From Orbilia blumenaviensis (Eukaryota; Ascomycota; Orbiliomycetes; Orbiliales; Orbiliaceae), in contig JAVHNS010000019.1 of assembly GCA_036872755.1 (NCBI GenBank), positions 434,001-498,000 of the forward strand: 64,000 nucleotides of DNA. The letters run 5' to 3'. The number at the start of each line of letters is the position of its first letter. The first letter of the stretch is position 1. A program made the translations under genes and the position numbers. Positions 35,537-49,735 of the stretch are shown here, in pieces. Below the pieces are notes generated by a model that saw only the letters and a list, made by a program, of their open reading frames with translations, did no database searches and was not told the DNA's origin.

Positions 35537-36209
35537 TTAGATGTTGGATGGGTAGAGCATCACCCTGAGGGTAGCACCGAACGAGCTGGGAGGGAGGTTG
35601 TTTCTGAATTTCGACCTGACGACACCGTTGTTGCCGTGTGGCCTTGTGATCTTGCCCCAGATGACACGGATCTTAGAGCCTCGGATGGTCTTCTTGGAGC
35701 GGTAGACATATGCTACTCGCTTTCCGAGGTAGAATTGAGCATCTTCGGTGGTATCAACGCCCTCTGTTCATTCGTAAAAACACACATATTAGCCATTTCC
35801 TGTGTCTCCCATGACTTTCGAGAAATTCGCCAAATTCGAGGGATTTCGGGGAGGAGTCGTACCAATCTTGATGAGAGAGGTGTTTGGGTCGGTATTGCGC
35901 TTCCCCCTCTGGTAAGACAGGTGCTTTCCCCTAACGATAAAGAAAGTCGAAGTTTTAGCTGCAGTTTCTTTCATATTCCCACCCAATGACCATTCGTTGA
36001 ATTCCAATGTCGCTATTTTCCTCGTCGATAGAAAAATTCCATATCCTCCGCTATCGCTTCATACTGCTCATTTCGCCATAGGAATGAAAGTTGCTTACTT
36101 AACGTATACTATCAAGAAAGCAGGGTTGTTAGCTATCATTCCCATCGCCTGTTGCAATCCCGAAAAAATAGGCGATATACATACATCTGTGAGGGCTTCC
36201 GGACGACAT
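35537..36209 (-). CDS. RPL33: 60S ribosomal protein eL33 (L33/L35A)
   Basis: Four exons, 36209..36185 (25 nt), 36108..36099 (10 nt), 35930..35863 and 35763..35537, give 109 residues, the normal family length. The product starts [23 protein letters not shown], continues [48 protein letters not shown], and ends [10 protein letters not shown], all hallmarks of eL33. The 10-nt second exon supplies most of the LYVK coding; without it the frame fails. The intron positions near the start codon are usual for ribosomal protein genes, but an exon this short is not. The 168-bp second intron is the longest here. Confidence 0.93.
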
Positions 36210-37762
36210 TGTGATTGATGTTAGTACGAAGGGGGGTTCGTGATAGGAGGGGGGTATCTGTCGGCTGGTGTCGGGTTGTCGATGGGGAATTTGGTGATGC
36301 TGTTTGGATGGAGTTGAAGTTCGCAGCCAAAATGCCGATATTCACACTGAACCTCCAATTAGGCTGGGAGAGCGGAACTAGCCAAATCAGGAATAGGTCT
36401 GGGCTGGAGCCCTAACACCTAAAGCCATACGGAATAGGAAGGTCAAAAATGACAAACAGATTTTCACAACGACAGCCACAACGCAGAGAGAAATTACAAC
36501 AAGGCAAACGCAAAAGTCCAGTTCAGTTCCTGCCAGCCCCCTCATTGACTGACATGGAACCCCAGCATATGCATCTTCGACTCCTCATGACAGGCATCTT
36601 ACCAATCCGATCCAGATCCCCGAATATGCCGGCCAAGTCATCTCACAGCTGTTTCTACAACGTTTTCATAAGACACCCACCCCCTTGCCTTATCAAAGGA
36701 AAAAAGGAATAAAAAAAAAAAAACTGATGCAATGTCTAGATTGTGATTGTGATAGACAGGTTTTTTTCTGTACATACATATAAAACACGATTGCTGGCGC
36801 ACCATAACTGGGTGTAATCAAAGCAGAAAACATCTGTCGTGGTTCCAAGATTCTTTTTTTGGTCCCTTCTTGGTCCTTTTTCTTTCCTTTCCCGTCTTTC
36901 GGTAACGAAACACGGGGTTCGCTCAACATCGACGAGGCGCTTGCATGTGAGAGGGGTTGATTCCTCACGGCAAGTCAGCCGGCCGACCCGAGATTATTAT
37001 AGAGCAGATGATCGCGCACTATAGGCCGGCGACGCTCTCGTATGCGCAAATCAGGGAAAGCAGTGAAGCTCCAGTGTAAAAAAAAAAAAAAAAAAATGCG
37101 ACGCAAAGTTTGCAAAAAAAAAAAAAAAAACTTGAAATAGTAATGCATAAGAATACTGAATGTTAGGTGCTAGAGCGTATAATCAGAACCGGCCGCCGGA
37201 AGTAAAGTAACGTAAAATCATTAGGTGAGTATGTAGATAGTATGCAAAAGCAACAAATTCCAAGCCATATTTCGAATATTTCCTCCTAGAGCCCATGAAG
37301 CCGTAAAGCAGACCAAAATTACCGTGTTTAAAAAAGTAGTGCGTGAAGAACTGTACAAGGCGAAAAGAATTAAGGGCATGCTAAAACAAGAGACCAGCAC
37401 GAAAGATCAAGCCCAGAAAAACCATTCAATAGTCGTGAAAGCAGATTCGCAATCGGAAAGAAAGTATTAAGTGCACAGAAATAACGAACGTTAACACCGC
37501 TTCTCCGCTACAACGCCTACTCCTTATCTCGCTCACTCCAAAGTTAAAAAAGGGGCGCCTTCCGTAGTAATACAATCTGCTTATGAGCACTTTGCCTCGT
37601 TATTGTCGTTGTCGTTTTCAATTTATATATGATGGCCGTGTTGCGGTGCTCGTGATGACTCCAAAATGCAGCAGCATGTGCAGTAAAAGAAGACGCAGGT
37701 TGTAATGAAAGATACTGTTGGTTCGAAAACAAAGTTTGCGTAAAAAGATTGAGTATAAGTGA
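36210..37762. other. Intergenic: eL33 promoter and coiled-coil gene 3' flank
   Basis: The region next to 36209 should hold the eL33 promoter. Two A-runs, 37078-37097 (20) and 37115-37132 (18), are separated by only 17 bp. No gene is supported. Confidence 0.55.
37078..37132. repeat. Twin A-tracts (A20 and A18)
   Basis: Two A homopolymers 17 bp apart in an otherwise mixed sequence. They are a likely replication-slippage site and could exclude nucleosomes. Confidence 0.85.
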
Positions 37763-39316
37763 TTACGTCGAGGCATCGGAATCAGAGCCACTGCCATCAT
37801 CGTCGCTGTTGTCGCTCGCATCATCTTCGGGAGTTGATTGAGGTTTTGTCAAAGCATCCCGGTATGATTGGCCGAGATAGCCTGCTAACATACGTTTCTA
37901 GAGGTGCCGTTAGAATCTATGCATGGGAACAAGGATATTCCTTTATGAAAGGCGGAAGGAAGCGGTGCTTACCTTTTGGGATTCGTTCATGGAGCCGACC
38001 CATGCGCTATCAAACCCGAACTTTAATAGGTGCTTGGTAACCTCAATCTCTATAATGTAAACTAAGTTAGGACAGTCTCATTGAAAGAGGAGGGACAAGT
38101 TAATACGAACCTTCGAATTTGACAAGCGCCTCAGGGGTAAAACCAGGGGATCTTGGGTTACTAGATGGAAGAGTAAGCAATAGTAAGGGTTAAAACGGAT
38201 CAAAGTGTGTCTAACCTTTCGTCTTTAGCCTTGTACATCTTCTTTATTTCCTTTAGCTCAGACATAAGGCTCGACTTGAGCGACTTCATCTCCGAACGGA
38301 CTTGGGCTTTGACGATTTCCTTTATTTCGGCACTCATGATTTGCTTCCCTTCCTTGGACCTCGACGGGGGTCGAGACCTCTCTCCTTCTTCCTCGTCGAT
38401 TTTAGAAGCGGAAATGCCCCGGGTATTGGCTCTTGTCATAGCTTGGAGTGCCTCAACACTAAGCTTGATAGCCTTGACATCGTCAATGAGTTTTTCTATC
38501 CTTTCGGCTTGTTCATCTAATGTGTCCTGTATCGAATCGTCGGTGGCGGTTGGGTGACTATTGTTGACAGTTCAGACCCCGTACTTCATGCATATATATT
38601 CGTACATGAAATGTAATCGATTGGGGGAAGGGAGGGGCGGAAAGGGTTGGGTTGTTCTGGGGGGCGAAAGGGAGGAGGGGGGTGGGGGGGAAGGATGAGA
38701 GTGCACCGTACCTGTCGACTCGGTCTTTCACACAATTTACATCATCTACAATGCAATCGGTATTTTCAAGAACTCTGGCAACCGTCATATCTGTACGGCC
38801 TGATTGCTGCTCAAGCAGACTAAGTTTGTCCTGAATCAACCCTTGCTTCTCAGACACATCCATAATTGAAAAATGTTGCTGTGAAAGGTTGGTTTGGATG
38901 CGAGCAATGGAGGATAAAATCTGTCGGAAAGCCCTGTCCCCGCCAGGGGGAGCAGGTCCGGCAGCAGAGCCCGACGACGATGCCGTTGGGGTTGGTGGAC
39001 TTATATTCCCAAAGTCTAGGTTCGGACCTGCCGCAGACATTGACATGCTCCTCTTGAAAGCTTTGGGGCTCGGAGGGCCATACTTTGGCGGGCTCCCATT
39101 GTTTGTTCCTCCTCCATAGGGATACATGTTGTGATATGAAGAAGACGGCATAGAGCCTGGGGTTGGAGGATAAGGACCAGAGTAGTCCAAGTGAGTAAAT
39201 TGATCAGAATCGGATATGGCAGAGTAATCGGAGTAGTCGTAGAAAGATGTTTGAGGCATCGATGTCAGGGACGGGTGAACAGGTGGAATGCCAATAGGGA
39301 TGGTGGATGATGCCAT
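37763..39316 (-). CDS. Unrecognised Pro/Ser-rich coiled-coil protein
   Basis: Five exons, 39316..38712, 38557..38216, 38160..38111, 38049..37973 and 37897..37763, give 402 residues with all junctions in phase. Residues 1-125 are disordered and rich in Pro, Ser, Gly and Tyr. Residues 130-210 (FRQILSSIARIQTNLSQQ, then KLSLLEQQSG) and 215-300 (AERIEKLIDDVKAIKLSVEALQ, then a Lys/Glu-rich heptad segment) look like two coiled coils joined by a charged linker. The next part, EIEVTKHLLKFGFDSAWVGSMNES, seems folded, and the protein ends in an Asp/Ser run. No known domain is recognised. It may be a scaffold or a cytoskeletal linker, but nothing in the neighbourhood indicates a function. Confidence 0.75.
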
Positions 39317-42300
39317 AGCCCGGCGAGGCGGATTATGCGATCAAGCAGTCCGTCTGTCTATTCCTTCCTTTGAACCTCTTATAGATTCTTCTTCTACAAA
39401 ATATATGCAAAGAAGAATTCTGGTCGGGAAAGAAGGGTATGGGGGTGTCGGGGACCAACACAGTTTATAAGCGGAAGAGGAGGGCCCTTGAAGGAGTTCT
39501 TCTCGCAACCTTGTTGGATAATTATAACGAGGAGGGATCGATTCGAACCCAGGAAACTCTGGGGTGGAATGCAAGTGGAATGTATGTAAGTATAGACTAG
39601 TATACGATACTATTCTACGGTAGAAACTGTGGGATGTCAATAAGTATATAGCTAAAAAGAAACCCCTCAGCAGGCGAGTTACAATTGAATTGGCTGTTAA
39701 GCTGCACTTACCTGCGCGGCCCCTGGTATATATTATACTGTCAAATGCAAATGGGGGTTATCCGAGAGGAGTACCCAAAAGCAAAGCAAAAGCTAGGCAG
39801 AATGTGGAGTACAGTACATTAAAAAGTACCAGGCTTCCTGATCTATTAGGGAGAATACAGTGATGTAATAATTGCTGTCAATGTCCTATACAACTGTCAC
39901 CAGTCAGTCGCCTGAGCTGAGGGCAGAAAGTTGAGCTTTCATTCGAGGAGGAATTGCATTGGAAGAGACATGATCACGCGGAACGGAGACACTATTTAAT
40001 TGTCACATAGAAAACCCCCAAACAAACTTGCAGACGAGGGCTCGAGCATGGCTCTCCAAAGTTTTGAGCCGAATGCAATGGAGAGAAAGAGGGCGGGCAG
40101 GGCAGAAGGCAGAGGGAATGGTAGACCAAGGCGGAGTCGAATCAGAGTGGGACAACCCTTGGTAGTTTGAGGAGTTCGCCAACTGTGATAGGGTCACGAT
40201 GCGGCCGGACCTGCCATCGTCCAAAGCATCGAGGCAATACCTGCAGGCCACGAAGTGTTGTTTTATTGGCCAATTCGAGCAACATCGCTCCGTCCCGTAG
40301 GCCCACGCCAGCACATCTTGTCGTTCGGATGTACGATTGTGTAGATGTACTTTTTTAGTGGTTGAAGAGGTGCGGGCGGGATCGGTAACGGTACCGATTG
40401 ATACCCGACTGGGGCCAGGTTCGATTCGTTGCTGGCTGGCTGGTGTATTATATCCTATAGAAGACTTGCAAGCCTGTCAGGCAGGACACATATATTAGTT
40501 AAACCAGTTAACTTATTCAACTTCACTGCACCGTCCTGGCAATATAAAGGCGGTATCAATCACACTGCTCTAGAAACATACATATGCGCACGTACATGAC
40601 ATCCAGGTCCCTCCCGCTCTGTACAGTGGCATTGCATTAGGAACGTTAACGTTGCGCAATCAATTGGGAGATCTGGACCACGGAGTCGCAAATGTCGGGT
40701 AGTCTCAACGGACAGCACTTAACTGGACACTCGCCACGATATCGGTGCCCCCATTTTTAATAGCCTCTTTTTTTTCTCCTTCCCCTGGCCTGTAATCGTT
40801 TCTCCAACTGGCCTGGATATTACTCAATTGCTCAATCGGAGGCGTATCACCAGGTGGTCCACCGATTGAACTAAGCTAAGCTGCGTTGGTTGTTAGCCAT
40901 ATTGGCTAGCGGGTGCATGTTCCTGCCTCGCTTTGAAGCCTGATCCAGCAATGCTCACAAGCCTGCTTTTCCCTTGGTCTCCGCACCTGAGATCGATATT
41001 AATACTTTATACTTAGTACTTAACAGTATACTTGGTATTATAATTGTCGGGGTACACACGCACACGGTATGTAATGTCTGGATGTAGGTATGTATGCATT
41101 GTACGTACCTCGGCCATGGCCAGCCATCCTTCCAGACTAATACTGAGATGGCCAAAGACCATCGGTCACGATCATGGTCATGCACTGCGAAATCGAATTA
41201 GGTTATAGAAGGCCGTAGACGGCATCCATCGGGCGCGCGTGCCAAATATTCACGGATCAAAATGCCTTGGAAGTGTTCGAGGACTGGCAAATTTGTCTGG
41301 GGAATATGTAAGTGCAGGCTGACGCGCATGAAAGACAACAGCCAGCCAGCAGCCAACGGACAGCAGCTTCCTCAAATGTAAGAACAGCGCAGCGGATGGG
41401 GCTCAAAGAGAGGACTTTGCAGTTTTTTCCAATGCATCTTGCTCACATTTTTCTCTCCAAGGTGGAATCGAAATTCAGACGAGTTCACCAATATCCCCCG
41501 TCAGTCAGTCTGGAGCTCTCCCCCACGTACTGTGTGTATGGATTCCTGCCTGTCGCAGCTGGTGCTAGTGCCTTTTGAGATCCATGTCCCGTGCTTGACC
41601 TCTCCCCTGGTTGGCCTACAGACGAAGGAAAACGACTGATCTCGTGTCTCTGCACTGGAGCTCAAGTCGCCATTGGGGTTCCTTTCTAGTTGATCGGTGA
41701 AGTAAGTCGAGTGAGCTGTTCGATTCGCCGACGCCGTGACAGAAGAAAAAGGGAGACTTTGAGGGTTTAGCTCCATTTAATAGTCCGACATTTATCGATG
41801 GTCGAGATATCGATAGCCAGAGATCTTATCAAATAATCTTGACCTCCCCAGCCCATACGGTGGCCAGCCGGCCAGCAGACCAGCGGGCCCAGCCAGAAAA
41901 GCCCAGGCCTAACCCGGCCCTCCTTCCTCAGGAACTGCTCAAGTAATTCTTTTTATTTTATTTTATTTTCATTTTACTATTATTTAATTGTGGCCAACCC
42001 TCAGGGTAATTAATATAATTGGCCATCTTCCGGGTAAATCAATATTTGCAATGGCCAGGAGCGCTGCGTCCTCGGAGGCACGCACACCCACCCTGGCTGC
42101 CTTATCGATAAGTAAGCCCCAGCTCTCCAGAACCCCTCGCCAGCCGACTCGCTTGGTCTGGCAGTTGCAGTTAACGTAACTTTCTGTTCCCAATAGTGCC
42201 GTGGCCTAAGCTTACCTTGACTGTTGAAAAATTAGAAAAACCGCTCTTTGTACCGCCGCTGACGATGAATAATAGGGAGTAGCACTGAGTAATCAGTCTT

Positions 42301-42604
42301 TCTAATAGCCGCTCCTATCGATGCCGCCCCAGAAATGATCCGAGTGAACTGCAGTAACGTTGAATTTTGAACATTGCGAAGGCCCATATTGGGCCCATAC
42401 GGCCACGGCGGGGGGGCGGCCAAGCCATCAGCGACCCATCCATACAGTTACCACCCTACACTATCCATATAGTTACTGCAATACCACACCATACTACGTA
42501 CTGCTACTGTGTACCGGCCCCCCCAACGACGTCAGACTTCATCGTCTCGTTTGCCCGCCCGCAGCCGTTCAACTCCGCTCGAACTTCTGTAGTAGAATCA
42601 AACG

Positions 42605-42629
42605 AAAAAAAAAAAAAAAAAAAAAAAAA
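42605..42629. repeat. A25 homopolymer
   Basis: The longest A run in the window, about 1.1 kb before the G6PD start codon. Confidence 0.9.
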
Positions 42630-43341
42630 GAGAATAATGATCATAGCAGATGCCTGCTAACGTCCTAAGTGCCTACCATTAGACCTGTTTCGTAAGCTGG
42701 ATCGTGTAGGATTAGTGAACATTATCCAAGTTAACCTTAGAACGGCTGTACCACAAAAAGCTTATCTGCCCTAATCTTATTAATATAAGATGCAAGAACC
42801 GCAAGCAAATACCAATACCTACCCCAAATCCGTTACGGTTGGCCGAACCACCGATTATAATAGATCTCTCCTCATCCCGCGGATATAGATACTTACTCCA
42901 TAAGAGCTTCCTCCATCCATCGGACGATTCGGTTGGAGCGAGTAACCCACAAGGAAGCTATAAACCGGCAGCATCCCTTTAATTTGAAGTCCCCCCCCTC
43001 TCTTGTGGCGGTTCGGCTCTGTTTGATCAAGCAGGAATTATCAAAACCCCACCAGCAGCTGGCTGGCAGCTTATCCGGTATGCGGTAAAGCGGGCAGGCC
43101 CTTTAGCTTTACGAGGCCTGGCCGCCCGCCCCTCCATGCTTCTTCGATTTCATGCTTTCGTGCTTTTATGCTTTGGACCAAGTTCAGTTCCAAGCCCAGG
43201 CGGTTGCAAAAGGTTGCAGGTTAAGAACGTTAAGCCCAGGCTGGCTGGCTTGCAATTAATGCTTGCTTGCTTGCTACATCGAGAATTCCCCAATCCCCAA
43301 TTTTGAATGCGAGACAGGACTGCCCAACCGCCTAAAATATA

Positions 43342-43420
43342 TTTCTCCGTCTCTTCCCCTCCTCATCTAATCCCTCCTACCCTTTCTCCTTCTTCTTCTC
43401 CTTTTTCTCCTTCCCAGCTC
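43342..43420 (+). promoter_or_regulatory. CT-rich tract before G6PD
   Basis: About 80 bases that are almost entirely C and T on the coding strand, ending about 290 bp before the start codon. CT-rich stretches commonly precede transcription starts of strongly expressed genes in filamentous fungi; the start site itself cannot be read here. Confidence 0.5.
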
Positions 43421-43585
43421 GTTTCTGACGGTTCTCAGGTACCAATTGCCAGCTCTCCATCTCCAGGAAATTTCCGCCGAATCCGATAGCTTATTTCGTC
43501 ACCTAGTTGCTAGGTAGTGGGGTATCAACGCACTCCTCGCAGGAAGCTACGCGAGACCGAATCGATCAAGCCCATCGAGACGCCT

Positions 43586-43643
43586 GTACTGTATACTGTA
43601 CTGCACTGTACTTCAATTGTACTGGTAACGTACTATACCGTAC
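43586..43643. promoter_or_regulatory. Six evenly spaced GTAC motifs in the G6PD 5' flank
   Basis: GTAC occurs at 43586, 43598, 43608, 43619, 43630 and 43640, spacings 12, 10, 11, 11 and 10 bp, about one helical turn each. Most copies read TGTACT or CGTACT. The array lies 71-128 bp before the start codon. A regulatory role is inference. Confidence 0.45.
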
Positions 43644-43713
43644 TGCCGCCATCTTAATTTCACCAACCATCTCCCGGCTATCGTTCGATTTCTTCCCGTC
43701 GCACAAATAAACA

Positions 43714-46006
<2,293 letters not shown>

Positions 46007-47173
46007 GCTGGTTCCTTAATTTCTCTCCTCTCTGCACTGGCATTTAACTATTATTCTTAGTTAGTTATATGGAGGAGAGGGGGGAAAATTGCTTGTGTGT
46101 AGCACGTGTTGGACTTGCCATGAGATAAATATGCTATTTTTTTTTTGGCCATGGCATTCTCCACGCTGTGTTATTTTTATGAAAAGTATGGTTCTATTTA
46201 TTGATTATAGGGAAAAGGACGGGAAAGGGAAATAGGCTATAGCGAGAAAGGCCGCTGAATTCTTATGTGTCTTCTTCGCATGAGGGCGACGCCTTTTGTT
46301 CTTCCATTGTTATTTTTTCTTTTTCTTTTTCTTTTTACAGCAGCTGTTTCTTACTACTAGCTTCTAAGTTCTCTTTTTCTCTACCTGTTCACTGAATATT
46401 ACTTTTGGATCTTTATCTGCAAAACGACAATCTCAATGAAAAGGACCACACTTGAATCAAATATATCCCCGTCATTGCATTGCATTGCACTTTCCCTCCC
46501 TTCAGGGGGTTCCACACTTCCCAAGGCACCAAGGAAGAATGCAAGGAGCCACGCCCGCGTAGTACAAAACCCGTAATTCAAATGCGTATCTGGGAACCAA
46601 AGCAGGTACCGTGCAGATGGAGATACAAGGCAGATAAGCTTGCAAGCTTGGGAGATGCTGTCCGCTAAATTTGGGGCAGCAGATCGAATTTCGCTTGGCT
46701 GGACAAGCATAGTCCAAGCCCAAGCACTGGCCGGATAAGCAAGAAAAAACTGGCCCGGTCTTAGCTAACAACAGTACTTACCTACCTACTTTTGCTGCTT
46801 ATCAGCAGCTGTCCTTAACTAACAGGTGGGTTCTATATGTAGCTCCCCTGAAGCCGTGGATAAAATGACGTGGGAAAGGGTGGGTCTGCCCGCGCCGCCC
46901 GCGCTGCCCGGTTCGCTCAACATTTCTATGGTGTCCTCTTCCCGAAACGAAGGCGGCTTTTTTCTTTGATATCAACCGGCACCCTCCTTTAAAACGCCAT
47001 AAACCCGCGCGTGCGTTTGACGTACTTTCTGTTTGGTGTATAGATATACTTTTCGAAAAGCTGCGACTGCGTACCACCGACACGCTATCTTATAGCTTAT
47101 CAATCCCTTTTTTCCATTTTTTCCCTTCGTTCCTTACCTGGGGGAGGTTTCTCCGCAGGCTGGATGAGCTTTA
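46007..47173. other. Intergenic: G6PD 3' flank and sugar transporter promoter
   Basis: It includes T runs near 46137-46146, a TTTTTC repeat near 46312-46336, and GC-rich sequence near 46880-46910. Both flanking genes run rightwards. No gene is supported. Confidence 0.5.
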
Positions 47174-49735
47174 ATGGCCTCAGCAACATGGGTGGGCACG
47201 CCTTCGATTCGTGGGACCAGCAATGCTGCGCGAATGGCGTTGCTGACGGTCTGTTTGGCGGGTGTCCAGTAAGTAGCGACCTGGGTAGCTTGGGGAGGAC
47301 TGTCGGCGATGGTATTTAATATGATTAGAATCGATGCTGATGTTATATCTTCCACGATGATAGGTTTACGTGGGGAATTGAAATGGCCTGTACGTTTTTC
47401 TTATCTGCTTACCTTTCCAGTTATAAGCACACGGACGAAGCAGCGAACTCAGGGCTTTAACTACGTCATAACATTTCACGACTAACGAAGCTCGCGATAA
47501 CGAATATTTTTATAGACTGCACACCCTATTTACTCTCCCTCGGGGTTTCAAAAAGCAAGACATCACTGGTATGGATCGCTGGACCTCTGTCAGGGTTGAT
47601 TACCCAGCCTATAGTGGGAGCCATGGCGGACAGATCGCGACTAAAGTGGGGCCGTCGGAGACCGTTTATGATAGCTGGCACAGTGATGGTGTTTTTTAGT
47701 CTGCTAGTGTTGGGATGGACTTCGGAGATAGTGGGAATTTTTGCGAAGGATGAGGAACGGGTTGGTTATCCTATGCTATGGCCTATCATTTGGGATCAAG
47801 TGGATATAAAGGGATACGGGCTAATAAATGGATTTGGGTGGTTTAGCATAAGAATGCGACAGTGGTTGTGGCGGTATTGTCGATTTACGTGCTTGACTTT
47901 GCGGTCAATGCTGGTAGGTGCTTCCGGAATTCTACTTGGAGATAAAGAACGAGACTGAGATGAATGGATTCAGTACAGGCGAGCTGTAGGGCAATTATAG
48001 TGGATACGTTATCAATACGACGACAGCAGCAGGGTAGCGCTTGGGGTATGGATATTATCAATGTTTAGGATGGGTTTGGATATATGCTGACAGTACTGCA
48101 CAGCGAGCCGTATGATTGCTGCAGGAAACGTGGTCAGTTACCTAGCGTGAGTCGACACCAACCCCAGATGCCGAAGGGATTCTTTTCTTCTCTTCTACTC
48201 GAGACTAACGGAGCGTAATAAAGTGGCTCGATAGATCTTGTCGGTATCTTCGGACACTGGTTCTTAGGAAATACCCAGTTCAAAAAACTCTGCCTTATAT
48301 CCTCTGCCGTTCTTGGTGGGACTGTCGGACTCACATCGTGGGCAGTTACTGAAAGGGTATTGCTGTCGAGAAGGTTTGTGCGCCCATTCATTTCTTTAAC
48401 TTATGGGGGGGGTTTTCTTTAGCTGACCTATACCCTCCCAGAGAATCTGATACCAAAGAAGGAATCTTCCACATCTTCGTTGTGATCTATCAAACCCTCT
48501 TCAGCCTACCCAACCGCATTCGCGCGATTTGTTTTATCCAATACTTCGCCTGGCTCGGCTGGTTCCCATTTCTTTTCTTCTCGAGCACATGGGTCGGTGA
48601 AGTCTACCAACGATACGACCAAACAAAACACCAAGAAGGAAATGACGGGCGACCAAAAGATGCAGTTGCAGATATTGCCCGGTTGGGTAGTATGGCACTT
48701 GTACTATTTGCAATTGTATCGCTGCTGGGATCTATCACCCTCCCATGGATTATACAATCACCACCCTCGGACACAGAGCATAAACGACGGCCGCCGAAGA
48801 TTGCGCTCGTTACGAAGGTCCTGAAAGCCATTAAGCCGTATAAGCCATCGCTTACTATGGCTTGGATGGTGTCACATATCATCTTTGCTGTTGCGATGTG
48901 TTTAGCTGTGTTCGCGGATTCTCTGAGATTTGCAATAGTGCTCGTCATTATTTGCGGAATGTATGTGGAATCACCATTATTTATACCCCCTAAAATATAG
49001 TACCTGCGATAATCAGGAGCTAACAGGTGATTTGCTATTAGACCATGGGCGATAACATGCTGGGCACCATTTGCTATGCTTGGTGAAGAAATCAACCGTA
49101 TCAGCCACGGCTCCGACGCAGACCACCTAATGAGCCAATCCGGCGAAGTATACAACCGTCTCCAACAACTCGCCGAAGAAGAAGCGGACGCAGACCACGA
49201 AGAACGACAACGGTTAAATAAAGAAGGTGGTGATTCGAGTTCTGACGAAGAGGATAACAATGAGCTTGATATCGGCCGTGCCAGTCGCGGTGGGAGCCGT
49301 ACACACACTCCACGGCGTTCGGATATAGAAACTGGGAACTTGAGTTTACGGATTCCTCCGCGTAGTCCTGGTGGTGGGGGGAGTAGTGTTGGTAGCGACG
49401 ACGGCACGATGTCACCGACTCTTCATATTGTTCAAACGCCGGAGTTACAAACTGAGGAAGGCCAGAATTCGTCTACTGGGGAGCTCGCGGGTATATACCT
49501 TGGTATATTGAATTTATTCATCACACTTCCCCAGTTTGTGGGGAGCTTTGTTAGTTTCGTCGTCTTTGCCATTTTGGAGCCTGGGAAGAGTCCCGAGCTT
49601 GCTGAAGGCGGAGGGGATCAGGCGCCACCGGAGCTGAAGAAGGGCGTCAATGCAATTGCGGTCACGATGTTAATTGGTGGTCTTGGGAGCATTGTGGCGG
49701 CGTGGCGGACGTGGAAATTGCCACAGGTTAGATAA
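47174..49735 (+). CDS. Sucrose/alpha-glucoside H+ symporter (MFS, Sut1-like)
   Basis: Nine exons, 47174-47268, 47364-47389, 47516-47760, 47847-47913, 47974-48045, 48104-48146, 48224-48373, 48442-48960 and 49042-49735, give 636 residues. The spliced N-terminus reads GTPSIRG and then FTWGIEMAYCTPYLLSLG, KTSLVWIAGPLSG and KWGRRRPF, diagnostic of the glycoside-pentoside-hexuronide type sucrose transporters of plants and fission yeast Sut1. DFAVNAVQASCRAIIVDTL, ASRMIAAGNVVSYL and WVGEVYQRY are further family motifs. A long acidic cytoplasmic loop (about 49150-49450) lies before the last membrane segments. Plasma-membrane sucrose or maltose uptake is the likely role. The weakest site is the fourth-exon boundary, which needs a GTTGGT donor at 47761; the 26-nt second exon is well supported. 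Confidence 0.9.

Larger units (their letters stand above)
39317..43713. other. 4.4-kb gene-free region upstream of G6PD
   Basis: No frame has a recognisable domain. The sequence has tetranucleotide runs (GCTGGCTGGCTGG near 40433, TTGCTTGCTTGC near 43262), a TTTTA-type run near 41950, an A25 tract and, near the G6PD gene, a pyrimidine tract and a GTAC array. The left part is the upstream region of the coiled-coil gene. Confidence 0.5.

Noticed and set aside
36916..36929. A 14-mer (GGTTCGCTCAACAT) shared with 46910-46923
   Set aside because: Several shared 14-mers are expected by chance in 64 kb; the flanks are not similar.
39530..39560. Minus-strand GGGTTCGAATCGATCC, T-arm-like
   Set aside because: Stem pairing fails after the closing pair and no tRNA fold is found.
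40415..40430. GGTTCGATTCG, close to the Pol III B-box consensus
   Set aside because: The T-stem does not pair beyond one base and no matching A box or cloverleaf is present.
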